In this document: in pieces, positions 13,689 to 19,908 of the stretch
Layout of the letters: the number at the start of each line of letters is the position of its first letter
Numbering within the stretch: position 1 is the stretch's first letter
Assembly (NCBI GenBank): GCA_964580575.1
Contig: CAZOLJ010000077.1
Location: forward strand, 1 to 19,908
Direction of reading: 5' to 3'
Origin: CAVPDE01 sp964580575
GTDB lineage: Bacteria; Desulfobacterota; DSM-4660; Desulfatiglandales; HGW-15
DNA: 19,908 nt
Position numbers and translations under genes: made by a program
Notes under the pieces: generated by a model
Seen by the model: the letters and a program-made list of their open reading frames with translations, nothing else
Database searches by the model: none
What the model was told of the DNA's origin: nothing

Positions 13689-15365
13689 ATGTCCCGCGGC
13701 GACTACTCTTTATCCACATTCATCTGGCTGGTCATCGCCTTACTGGTCATCTATCCCCTGTCGATTCTCCTTTTTGAGAGCTTCAAGATCGTTGAAACCG
13801 GAGGTTTTGGAATAGGCAATTTTCTGGAGTTCTTCCAGGACGCCTACTATCTCAAGACCTTTGCGAACACCCTTTGGCTCAGCACACTGGTGCTCCTCAC
13901 TTCCACCGTCTTCGGAATTCCACTCGCGTACATTCTCGCCAGATACAGGCAATACGGAAAGACGATATTCACAGCCCTGATCCTTCTCCCCATCGTCCTT
14001 CCCGCTTACGCAGGCGTGTTTGCGTTCGTCATTTTCTTCGGGAAATTCGGGACCCTGAACCTGCTTCTCATGGAAACAGGTTTAATACGAACCCCCATCA
14101 ATTTCATTTATGGCCTGCACGGGCTGGTTTTTGTCCAGGCCCTCCACATGCTCCCCTTCATTGTCCTGAGCCTTGCCGCAGGGTTCACCCAGATTGATCC
14201 TGCTTTTGAAGAGGCAGCCGAAGTCGAGGGAGCGAGCGGGTTCCGGAGATTCATCACCGTTACCCTCCCTCTTTGCACGCCCACCTACCTGGCCGGTGCG
14301 GTCATCGTTTTCCTGTGGCCTTTTACAGACTGGCTTACGCCATTGATCCTGGGACAGGTCGACTATCTCCCCTCCATCGCCTACATCAACATCGCCTACC
14401 ATTTCACGGATGTGCATCGCAAGTACATGGGGATTGTGGCGGTGGTGGTTTCCTCCGTTGTGTGCATTTCCCTCTTCCTGCTTGCCAGGTGGTGGGTGGA
14501 GAAGAAGAAATATACCGGCCTTTCCAAGGGGACGACCTCTGAAGGCCGGATCATTGAGCCCGGACTGCTGATAAAGACAAGCGCCTATCTCTACATGGGT
14601 CTGACTGCCTTCGTCGTGCTGCTGATCCCTATCGTGCTCGGACTGTCGGCTTTTTCCAGAAGGTGGGTCTTCACGCCCTTTCCGACCTATTGGACCCTCG
14701 ATAATTTCAAGGTCATTCTTGCTGAAAGCCCGCTGCTCGTTCAGAACTCCTTCGTCTTCAGCGCTGTGGCCCTTCTCTTCGGTATCGTTTTCGGCCTTCC
14801 TGCCGCCTACCTCATTGTTCGCACGAAGGTCCGAGGCAAAGATGCGCTCGACTTTGTCATTACCTTGATGCTGGCTTTCCCGGGAATGGCGATAGGCGTC
14901 AGTTATCTCCTGGCTTTCTGGAACACGATTCCGCTGGCTACCCACTGGATGATCATGCCCCTGGCCTTGTTTGCGCGGCGGCTGCCCTACTTCCTGCGGA
15001 TGGCCCATTCTTCCTACCTGCAGCTCGATATTTCCCTCGAAGAGGCATCCGAGGTCTCGGGCGTTGGCAAGCTCAGAACGTTCTTTTACATCTCTTTGCC
15101 CTTGCTCATAAAAGGCGTTCTGGTGGGGGTCGTGATGTTTTTCATCATGGCCTTCCAGGAGATCTCAACGGCCATCTTCCTTTACCGGGGGGGATGGGAG
15201 ACTCTGCCCATCGGGATCTACCTGAATTGGCACCGGGGCATGGAATTCGGAATTGCTGCGGCCATGGCCTTTCTCATGATCGTGATCACCTTTATTCTCT
15301 TGTTGATCATATCAAGAATTGGTGGAAGCATCCTGAAAGCGGCCTGGGGCCCCGGCAGCCGATAA
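13689..15365 (+). CDS. ABC transporter fused double permease (FbpB/ThiP-type)
   Basis: The 558-residue inner-membrane protein carries two permease halves in tandem, about 12 membrane segments in all. Each half has an EAA loop that docks the ATPase: EEAAEVEGASG near 174 and EEASEVSGVGK near 451, each followed by a conserved LPL. This fused form is typical of ferric-iron, thiamine and related family importers, so one gene supplies the whole channel. ATG at 13689 is preceded by GAGG. It lies 84 nt after the binding-protein gene and 78 nt before the ATPase gene on the same strand, which makes a complete importer of binding protein, permease and ATPase. The substrate is unknown. Confidence 0.92.
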   Translation: MSRGDYSLSTFIWLVIALLVIYPLSILLFESFKIVETGGFGIGNFLEFFQDAYYLKTFANTLWLSTLVLLTSTVFGIPLAYILARYRQYGKTIFTALILLPIVLPAYAGVFAFVIFFGKFGTLNLLLMETGLIRTPINFIYGLHGLVFVQALHMLPFIVLSLAAGFTQIDPAFEEAAEVEGASGFRRFITVTLPLCTPTYLAGAVIVFLWPFTDWLTPLILGQVDYLPSIAYINIAYHFTDVHRKYMGIVAVVVSSVVCISLFLLARWWVEKKKYTGLSKGTTSEGRIIEPGLLIKTSAYLYMGLTAFVVLLIPIVLGLSAFSRRWVFTPFPTYWTLDNFKVILAESPLLVQNSFVFSAVALLFGIVFGLPAAYLIVRTKVRGKDALDFVITLMLAFPGMAIGVSYLLAFWNTIPLATHWMIMPLALFARRLPYFLRMAHSSYLQLDISLEEASEVSGVGKLRTFFYISLPLLIKGVLVGVVMFFIMAFQEISTAIFLYRGGWETLPIGIYLNWHRGMEFGIAAAMAFLMIVITFILLLIISRIGGSILKAAWGPGSR

Positions 15366-15374
15366 GTGAAAAAT

Positions 15375-15432
15375 GTGAGCGCGCTTCGCTCACGATTGGA
15401 ATGATGGAAGGGTCGAATATTGGAATAATAGG
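15375..15432. repeat. Small hairpin plus TTGGAATRATRG direct repeats before the ATPase gene
   Basis: GTGAGCG (15375-15381) and CGCTCAC (15387-15393) form a 7-bp stem with a 5-nt loop. Next come two related direct repeats, ATTGGAATGATGG at 15395-15407 and ATTGGAATAATAGG at 15419-15432, spaced 24 bp. The second one partly overlaps the ribosome-site region of the ATPase gene (ATG 15444). The repeats resemble short TTGGAAT-type intergenic repeats found in some deltaproteobacteria; that link is from memory. Confidence 0.45.
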
Positions 15433-15443
15433 ATGGTGAAATC

Positions 15444-16526
15444 ATGGCATTCATCGAGATCAAGAACTTGCTCAAACGCTTCAAGAAGGTCGTGGCGGTC
15501 AACCACATCAACATTGATGTGCAAGAGGGAGAGCTGTTGACCCTTCTCGGACCCAGCGGATGCGGCAAGACCACCACTCTCCGCTGCATAGCCGGACTGG
15601 AGAGACCCGAGGGGGGGGACATTCTGATCGACGGAAAATCCATGATTGCGGAAGGTTTTGTCCAGTCATCAAAGAGAGGAATCGGCATGGTCTTCCAGAA
15701 CTATGCTGTGTGGCCACACATGAAGGTGGTCCACAACGTCACTTACGGCCTGAAAATGCAGGGGATGCCGAAGAAAGTCGTCCGGGAAAAGGCACAGCAG
15801 GTTTTGGAGCTGGTGGACTTGGGCGGTCTGGAGGAAAGATATCCGGGCCAACTGAGCGGGGGCCAGCAGCAGAGGGTGGCCCTTGCACGGGCTCTGGTGA
15901 GAAACCCCAAGGTCCTGCTGCTGGACGAACCTCTGAGCAACCTGGATGCCAAGCTCAGGGAAAAAATGAGATTTGAAATCAAGAGCCTGGTGAAACGCAT
16001 GGGTATCACGTCGGTATATGTTACACACGATCAGGCGGAGGCCATGGTCATCTCTGATCGGATCGCGGTCATGGAAGCCGGAAACGTGGTTCAGATCGGC
16101 TCGCCTGAGGAGATTTATCAAAAGCCCGCCAATCGATTCGTCGCCGATTTCATCGGCACCACGAACTTCATTCCCGGGGAGGTCGTCCAGGTGCTTAAGG
16201 ATTCGGGCGTGGTTTGCGTGCAGGCGGAATTCAAAGAGAAGATCCTGTGCCAGGCGGACAGCGTCGATGCAACGACTCTGGGGAAAACCGTCTATGTGTC
16301 TATTCGTCCGGAGGACGTTGAAGTCGTGACGCAGCCCAGTCCGGGCCGTGAGAACCTGTTCAAGGGCACCATTGCCCACAAGGCTTACCTGGGCAACTTC
16401 CTTTACTTTTTTGTGAGCGTCAATGGGACCATGATCAGGGTGCAGGTCTCGCACCATTTACCGCAAGAAGAGGGGCAAGAGCTCTTCCTGTCTCTCAATC
16501 CGCAAAAATGTGTGATCTTGTTCTGA
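15444..16526 (+). CDS. ABC transporter ATP-binding protein with TOBE domain (FbpC/PotA/UgpC superfamily)
   Basis: The 360-residue ATPase has all motifs: Walker A at 36-44 (GPSGCGKTT), Q-loop VFQNYAVWPHM near 89-99, signature LSGGQQQR at 137-144, Walker B VLLLDEP at 157-163 with the D-loop SNLD just after, and the switch His195 (YVTHDQAE). Residues about 240-360 form a TOBE-type regulatory domain. By position it powers the preceding fused permease. The nearest look is FbpC/PotA rather than UgpC, but MalK-type ATPases can serve several permeases, and no other ATPase is visible for the Ugp-like system that follows. ATG at 15444 is preceded by GGATGG. Confidence 0.93.
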   Translation: MAFIEIKNLLKRFKKVVAVNHINIDVQEGELLTLLGPSGCGKTTTLRCIAGLERPEGGDILIDGKSMIAEGFVQSSKRGIGMVFQNYAVWPHMKVVHNVTYGLKMQGMPKKVVREKAQQVLELVDLGGLEERYPGQLSGGQQQRVALARALVRNPKVLLLDEPLSNLDAKLREKMRFEIKSLVKRMGITSVYVTHDQAEAMVISDRIAVMEAGNVVQIGSPEEIYQKPANRFVADFIGTTNFIPGEVVQVLKDSGVVCVQAEFKEKILCQADSVDATTLGKTVYVSIRPEDVEVVTQPSPGRENLFKGTIAHKAYLGNFLYFFVSVNGTMIRVQVSHHLPQEEGQELFLSLNPQKCVILF

Positions 16527-16594
16527 AGGCTGACCGCGGTTGTGTAACCGTTCTCACTCTTTGAACCCTCATGAAGGAAAGGAGGATAGGACTC

Positions 16595-17905
16595 ATGCGC
16601 AAATGGATTCTGATCACGATGTTGATGGTGGTGCTTGTGCCGGCCAACGTGCTGGCGCAGAAAAAAGTCATCAATTTCTGGCATGCCCATGGCGGTGAAC
16701 TGGGAGAAAAAGTGAGCTCCATTGCCGCTGGGTTTAACAAGTCTCAAGACAAGTACGAAGTCGTCGCCTCTTACAAGGGGAGCTATGCGGACACCATGAC
16801 CGCGGGCATTGCGGCTTTCCGTGCAAAAACCCCCCCGCACATTCTTCAGGTCTATGAAGTGGGCACCGCCTCCATGATGGCAGCAAAAGGGGCGATTAAA
16901 CCGGTTTACCAAGTGATGAAAGACTCGGGGCTGCCCTTTGATCCGAAAGCGTATCTCCCCACCGTGACCGGCTACTACAGCACCACGGACGGCAGAATGC
17001 TTTCCATGCCTTTCAACAGCTCCACCCCTGTCCTCTATTACAGCAAGGACGGTTTCAAGAAAGCAGGATTGGATCCTTCCAAACCACCCAAAACGTGGCC
17101 GGAAGTGGCAGAATACAGCAAGAAACTCGTGGCTGCGGGCTATCAGGCCGGATTTTCAAGCGCCTGGACCTCTTGGATCCATATCGAGAACTTGAGCGCC
17201 TGGCACAACGTGCCTCTCGGAACCAAAGCAAACGGCTTTGGGGGGCTCGATGCACGGCTCACTTATAACGGCCCGGTCCAGGTGAAACACATTCAGCAGC
17301 TGGCAGACTGGCAGAAAGACAAGGTGTTCGTTTACGGAGGCCGCACCAACACTGGGAATGCCAAGTTCTCTTCAGAGCAAGTGGCCATGTATACAGAGTC
17401 CTCAGCCGGATATGCGGGATTCGCCAAAACCTGCAAGTTTGAATTCGGGACAAGCATGCTGCCCTACTGGCCGGACGTGAAGGGAGCGCCACAAAATACG
17501 ATCATCGGAGGAGCCAGCCTCTGGGTCATGGCCGGGCTCCCTGCGGACGACTACAAAGGCGTTGCCGCCTTCTTCAACTACATCTCCAGCCCCGAAGTCA
17601 TGGCCGACTGGCACCAGTTCACAGGCTACCTGCCCATAACAATGGCGGCCTATGAACTGACCAGGAAGCAAGGGTTCTACGACAAGAACCCGAATCTGGA
17701 AACGGCTCTGAAGCAAATGACCCTCAACAAGCCGACCGACAATTCCAAAGGACTCCGGTTCGGTTACTTCTCGCAGATACGAGACATCAATGACAACGAG
17801 TTCGAAGCCATCTTCAGCGGCCAGAAGACCGCCAAGAAGGGGCTGGACGACGCTGTGGCTGCGGGAAACAAGCTGGTCGAGAAATTCCAGAAAGAGAACA
17901 AGTAA
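16595..17905 (+). CDS. ugpB: Ugp-type periplasmic binding protein for sn-glycerol-3-phosphate or glycerophosphodiesters
   Basis: From ATG 16595 the product has 436 residues, with a signal peptide ending near VLAQ. It closely resembles UgpB of E. coli along its length. Matching blocks are EVGTASMM, MPFNSSTPVLYYSKDGFKKAG, PPKTWPEVAEYSKKL, NTIIGGASLWVMAG, WHQFTGYLPIT and SKGLRFGYFSQIR. UgpB delivers glycerol-3-phosphate or glycerophosphodiesters such as glycerophosphocholine to the UgpAE channel. Strong resemblance in the binding region supports the same ligand class, but exact specificity is inferred. The frame opens at ATG 16571, but that start lies within 7 nt of AAAGGAGG (16578-16585), which is placed correctly for 16595, so the later start is chosen. 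ugpA and ugpE follow. Confidence 0.92.
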   Translation: MRKWILITMLMVVLVPANVLAQKKVINFWHAHGGELGEKVSSIAAGFNKSQDKYEVVASYKGSYADTMTAGIAAFRAKTPPHILQVYEVGTASMMAAKGAIKPVYQVMKDSGLPFDPKAYLPTVTGYYSTTDGRMLSMPFNSSTPVLYYSKDGFKKAGLDPSKPPKTWPEVAEYSKKLVAAGYQAGFSSAWTSWIHIENLSAWHNVPLGTKANGFGGLDARLTYNGPVQVKHIQQLADWQKDKVFVYGGRTNTGNAKFSSEQVAMYTESSAGYAGFAKTCKFEFGTSMLPYWPDVKGAPQNTIIGGASLWVMAGLPADDYKGVAAFFNYISSPEVMADWHQFTGYLPITMAAYELTRKQGFYDKNPNLETALKQMTLNKPTDNSKGLRFGYFSQIRDINDNEFEAIFSGQKTAKKGLDDAVAAGNKLVEKFQKENK

Positions 17906-17921
17906 CCTCTACGCTTTGGCG

Positions 17922-17950
17922 GGGACCTGCCCTGTCCAAGGGCGGGTCCC
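17922..17950 (+). terminator. GC-rich stem-loop after ugpB
   Basis: GGGACCTGCCC (17922-17932) pairs with GGGCGGGTCCC (17940-17950), 11 bp with one G-U pair and a 7-nt loop, followed by TTTGATCT. It starts 16 nt after the ugpB stop. The short T-run makes it a possible weak terminator or mRNA-stabilising end that would limit read-through into ugpA, paralleling the stem-loop after the first binding-protein gene. Confidence 0.6.
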
Positions 17951-17987
17951 TTTGATCTCTATGGGTCAACGTCTTTCGGACAGCATT

Positions 17988-18004
17988 CCCCGCGGCTTGC
18001 CGCG
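17988..18004. repeat. CCGCGGCTTGCCGCGG-type hairpin element, copy 2
   Basis: The plus strand reads CCCCGCGGCTTGCCGCG, with CGCGG and CCGCG arms around CTTG. The core matches the element at 1830-1848, which lies in an unrelated gap. It abuts the next repeat, so this intergenic stretch holds three structured elements in a row. Confidence 0.5.
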
Positions 18005-18007
18005 AAT

Positions 18008-18101
18008 TCGTCATACCGGCGAAAGCCGGTATTCAGAAAACCGGAGACTGGATTCCCCCGTATCCAGTGCGGGGCAGGCTGTGTCAAGCACGGAATGACG
18101 A
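18008..18101. repeat. REP-like palindromic repeat in the ugpB-ugpA gap
   Basis: The element begins TTCGTCATACCGGC and ends ACGGAATGACG, so the termini are inverted copies of each other (CGTCATnCC / GGnATGACG). Inside it are ACCGGC-GAAA-GCCGGT, a perfect 6-bp GNRA-type hairpin (18014-18029), and CTGGATTCCCCC. This layout matches the widespread repeats built on GTCATTCC-CGCGAAAGCGGG-GGAATCCAG seen in many proteobacteria, some of which are mobilised by REP-type transposases. It separates ugpB from ugpA. Confidence 0.65.
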
Positions 18102-18164
18102 TAGAGCAACGAAGAGGATCGCTTGTGGCTTGCTGGGGGCTGCTTCATCACGATCGAATAGGCG

Positions 18165-19046
18165 ATGGAAAAAAGGGTTGTCTTCAGAAACAAGCTGCTC
18201 CCCTATCTGCTTGTCGCTCCGCAGATCATCATCACCCTTGTCTTCTTCATCCTCCCGGCATCGCAAGCGCTTTACCAATCCGTGCTCCAGGGCGACGCCT
18301 TCGGGCTTTCGGACACCTTTGCCGGCCTGGACAATTTCATCGATATCTTCACGAACGACGCCTATCTTCATTCCATCCGTGTCACTGTCCTTTTCAGTTT
18401 TTCCGTGGCCGGGATCGCCATGTCCATCGCCCTTCTCCTTGCTGTGATGGCCGACCGGGTGATCAAGGGCGCCATGGTCTACAAAACCCTCATTATCTGG
18501 CCCTATGCCGTCGCACCTGTGGTTGCAGCGGTTTTGTGGTTCTTTTTGTTCAATCCCACGGTGGGAGTCGTGGTCATGGTGCTCAAAGCGCTGGGCTATC
18601 ACTGGGATCACGTGCTGAACGGAACCCAGGCCATGATCCTGGTGATCATTGCTGCGGCCTGGAGGCAAATCTCGTACAATTTCCTGTTTTTCCTGGCAGG
18701 TCTGCAGTCGATCCCGAAATCCCTGATCGAAGCGGCTGCCATTGACGGCGCTTCACCTTCAAGAAGATTCTGGACCATTGCTTTCCCTCTGCTGTCGCCC
18801 ACGACCTTTTTTCTAATTGTCGTGAACATCGTTTACGCGTTCTTTGACACCTTCGGCGTGATTCACGCCATTACCCGCGGCGGGCCCAACTATGCGACGA
18901 ATATATTGGTCTTCAAGGTTTATAACGACGGCGTCATCAATCTGGATCTCGGGGGATCTGCCGCCCAATCCGTTATTCTCATGATCGTGGTGATCCTTCT
19001 CACCGTGATTCAGTTCCGCTACATCGAAAGGAAAGTGCACTACTGA
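18165..19046 (+). CDS. ugpA: Ugp-type ABC permease, first subunit
   Basis: The 293-residue inner-membrane permease has six predicted membrane segments and closely resembles E. coli UgpA. Shared stretches include LLPYLLVAPQIIITLVFFI at the N-terminus, WPYAVAPVVAAVLWFFLFNP, RQISYNFLFFLAGLQSIPKS, the EAA loop EAAAIDGASPSRRF (near 189-202), and NIVYAFFDTFGVIHA. It would pair with UgpE to form the channel for glycerol-3-phosphate or glycerophosphodiesters. ATG at 18165 is preceded only by a weak AATAGGCG site. An unusually long 259-nt gap with a stem-loop and repeats separates it from ugpB, so its level is probably below that of the binding protein. Confidence 0.93.
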   Translation: MEKRVVFRNKLLPYLLVAPQIIITLVFFILPASQALYQSVLQGDAFGLSDTFAGLDNFIDIFTNDAYLHSIRVTVLFSFSVAGIAMSIALLLAVMADRVIKGAMVYKTLIIWPYAVAPVVAAVLWFFLFNPTVGVVVMVLKALGYHWDHVLNGTQAMILVIIAAAWRQISYNFLFFLAGLQSIPKSLIEAAAIDGASPSRRFWTIAFPLLSPTTFFLIVVNIVYAFFDTFGVIHAITRGGPNYATNILVFKVYNDGVINLDLGGSAAQSVILMIVVILLTVIQFRYIERKVHY

Positions 19047-19056
19047 GGGATTCCCT

Positions 19057-19899
19057 ATGGTCGAACACCGGCCCTGGCTCACCTTCCTGACCCACGCGAC
19101 GCTCCTTCTGGGGATGGTGATCATCATCTTTCCCATTTACGTGACCTTTGTCGCATCGACTCACACAATCGAGGAGATTGCGACCCGCTTTCCCCTGCTG
19201 CCCGGAAGTCACCTCATGGAGAATTACATCCGAGCTCTCAGTCTCGGCCCCCGGGATGTGGGAAGCACCGTCGGCCAGATGATGCTCAACAGCCTGATCA
19301 TGGCCCTTGGCATCACCTTCGGAAAGATCTTCATTTCTCTGCTGGCGGCTTTTGCCATTGTCTATTTCAAATTTCGATTCCGTCTATTCTTTTTCTGGCT
19401 CATCTTCATCACGCTCATGCTGCCTGTCGAAGTGCGCATCCTGCCGACGTACAAGGTGGCAGCGGATCTCAAAATACTCAATTCCTACACCGGCCTCATC
19501 TTGCCGCTCATCGCGTCGGCTACGGCGACCTTTTTGTTTCGACAGTTCTTCATGACCGTGCCGGATGAGCTGTGTGAAGCGGTGAGGATCGACGGGGGAG
19601 GGCCGATCCGGTTTTTCTTTGACATTCTCCTCCCCATGTCCCGCACATCGATTGCCGCCTTGTTCGTGATTCTTTTCATCTACGGGTGGAACCAGTACCT
19701 CTGGCCTTTGCTGATCACGAGCCAGGAAAGCTATTACACGGTGTTGATCGGCATCAAGCGCATGCTCGACGTGGGCGAAGGGCAGGCGGAGTGGCACATC
19801 ATCATGGCCTCCACCATGCTGGCCATGATCCCGCCGGTCCTCGTGGTCATCTTCATGCAGAAACAGTTTATCCGAGGAATGACGGAAACGGAGAAATAG
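19057..19899 (+). CDS. ugpE: Ugp-type ABC permease, second subunit
   Basis: The 280-residue permease closely resembles E. coli UgpE: the start MVEHRPWLTFLTHATLLLG, FITLMLPVEVRILPTYKV, IASATATFLFRQFFMTVPDE, EAVRIDGGGPIRFF (EAA loop near 174-188), and YGWNQYLWPLLI. Six membrane segments are expected. ATG at 19057 lies 10 nt after the ugpA stop with GAGGGA as ribosome site, so the two subunits are co-translated. The stop is TAG at 19897-19899, nine bases before the window end. In E. coli the next gene is ugpC (ATPase), then ugpQ (phosphodiesterase); their presence here cannot be seen. Confidence 0.93.
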   Translation: MVEHRPWLTFLTHATLLLGMVIIIFPIYVTFVASTHTIEEIATRFPLLPGSHLMENYIRALSLGPRDVGSTVGQMMLNSLIMALGITFGKIFISLLAAFAIVYFKFRFRLFFFWLIFITLMLPVEVRILPTYKVAADLKILNSYTGLILPLIASATATFLFRQFFMTVPDELCEAVRIDGGGPIRFFFDILLPMSRTSIAALFVILFIYGWNQYLWPLLITSQESYYTVLIGIKRMLDVGEGQAEWHIIMASTMLAMIPPVLVVIFMQKQFIRGMTETEK

Positions 19900-19908
19900 T
19901 AACAGTTT

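Noticed and set aside
14082..15008. Long minus-strand open frame of 308 codons inside the fused permease
   Set aside because: It is a shadow of the permease frame, very rich in charged His/Gly/Glu residues, with no ribosome site or recognisable family.

Overview
The window reads as chromosomal DNA of a strictly anaerobic, Gram-negative bacterium of the deltaproteobacterial / Desulfobacterota kind. The evidence is a corrinoid methyltransferase gene set with a reductive activator, a TauE/SafE-type transporter of the form common in sulfate reducers, a sigma-54-like promoter, and several families of short dispersed intergenic repeats. No species call is possible from sequence reading alone. There is no phage, insertion sequence, CRISPR array, rRNA or confident tRNA.

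Region 1 (1-6295) is a C1/corrinoid island. On the minus strand a promoter near 3834-3863 would drive a HemE(URO-D)-like methyltransferase, a pterin-binding methyltransferase (only 2 nt between them) and a B12-binding corrinoid protein. After a gap with a sigma-54-like promoter comes a TauE/SafE transporter that runs off the left edge. Divergently, on the plus strand, lie a crotonase-fold protein that lacks both catalytic glutamates and an ASKHA-type corrinoid activator (RACE) that lacks the usual N-terminal 2Fe-2S domain. Together these form a complete methyl-transfer route: substrate methyl to Co(I)-corrinoid to tetrahydrofolate, with ATP-dependent repair of inactive Co(II). The methyl donor is unknown and two parts are atypical, so this is the best candidate for an undescribed system.

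Region 2 (6296-12209) is housekeeping. A minus-strand DksA/TraR-type zinc-finger protein with a long Lys/Pro-rich tail converges on the RACE gene across a heptamer-repeat stem-loop. Then tmk, holB (4-nt overlap), ricT (11-nt overlap) and metG follow on the plus strand. This order recalls the tmk-holB-yaaT-metS region of Bacillus.

Region 3 (12210-19908) is an uptake region carrying two ABC importers in series. The first has a family-1-type binding protein with a helical C-terminal tail, a fused double permease and an ATPase. The second is a Ugp-type system (ugpB, ugpA, ugpE) for sn-glycerol-3-phosphate or glycerophosphodiesters. Only one ATPase gene is visible; a ugpC could lie just past the right edge. 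Both binding-protein genes are followed by a GC-rich stem-loop, which may set binding protein above permease expression.
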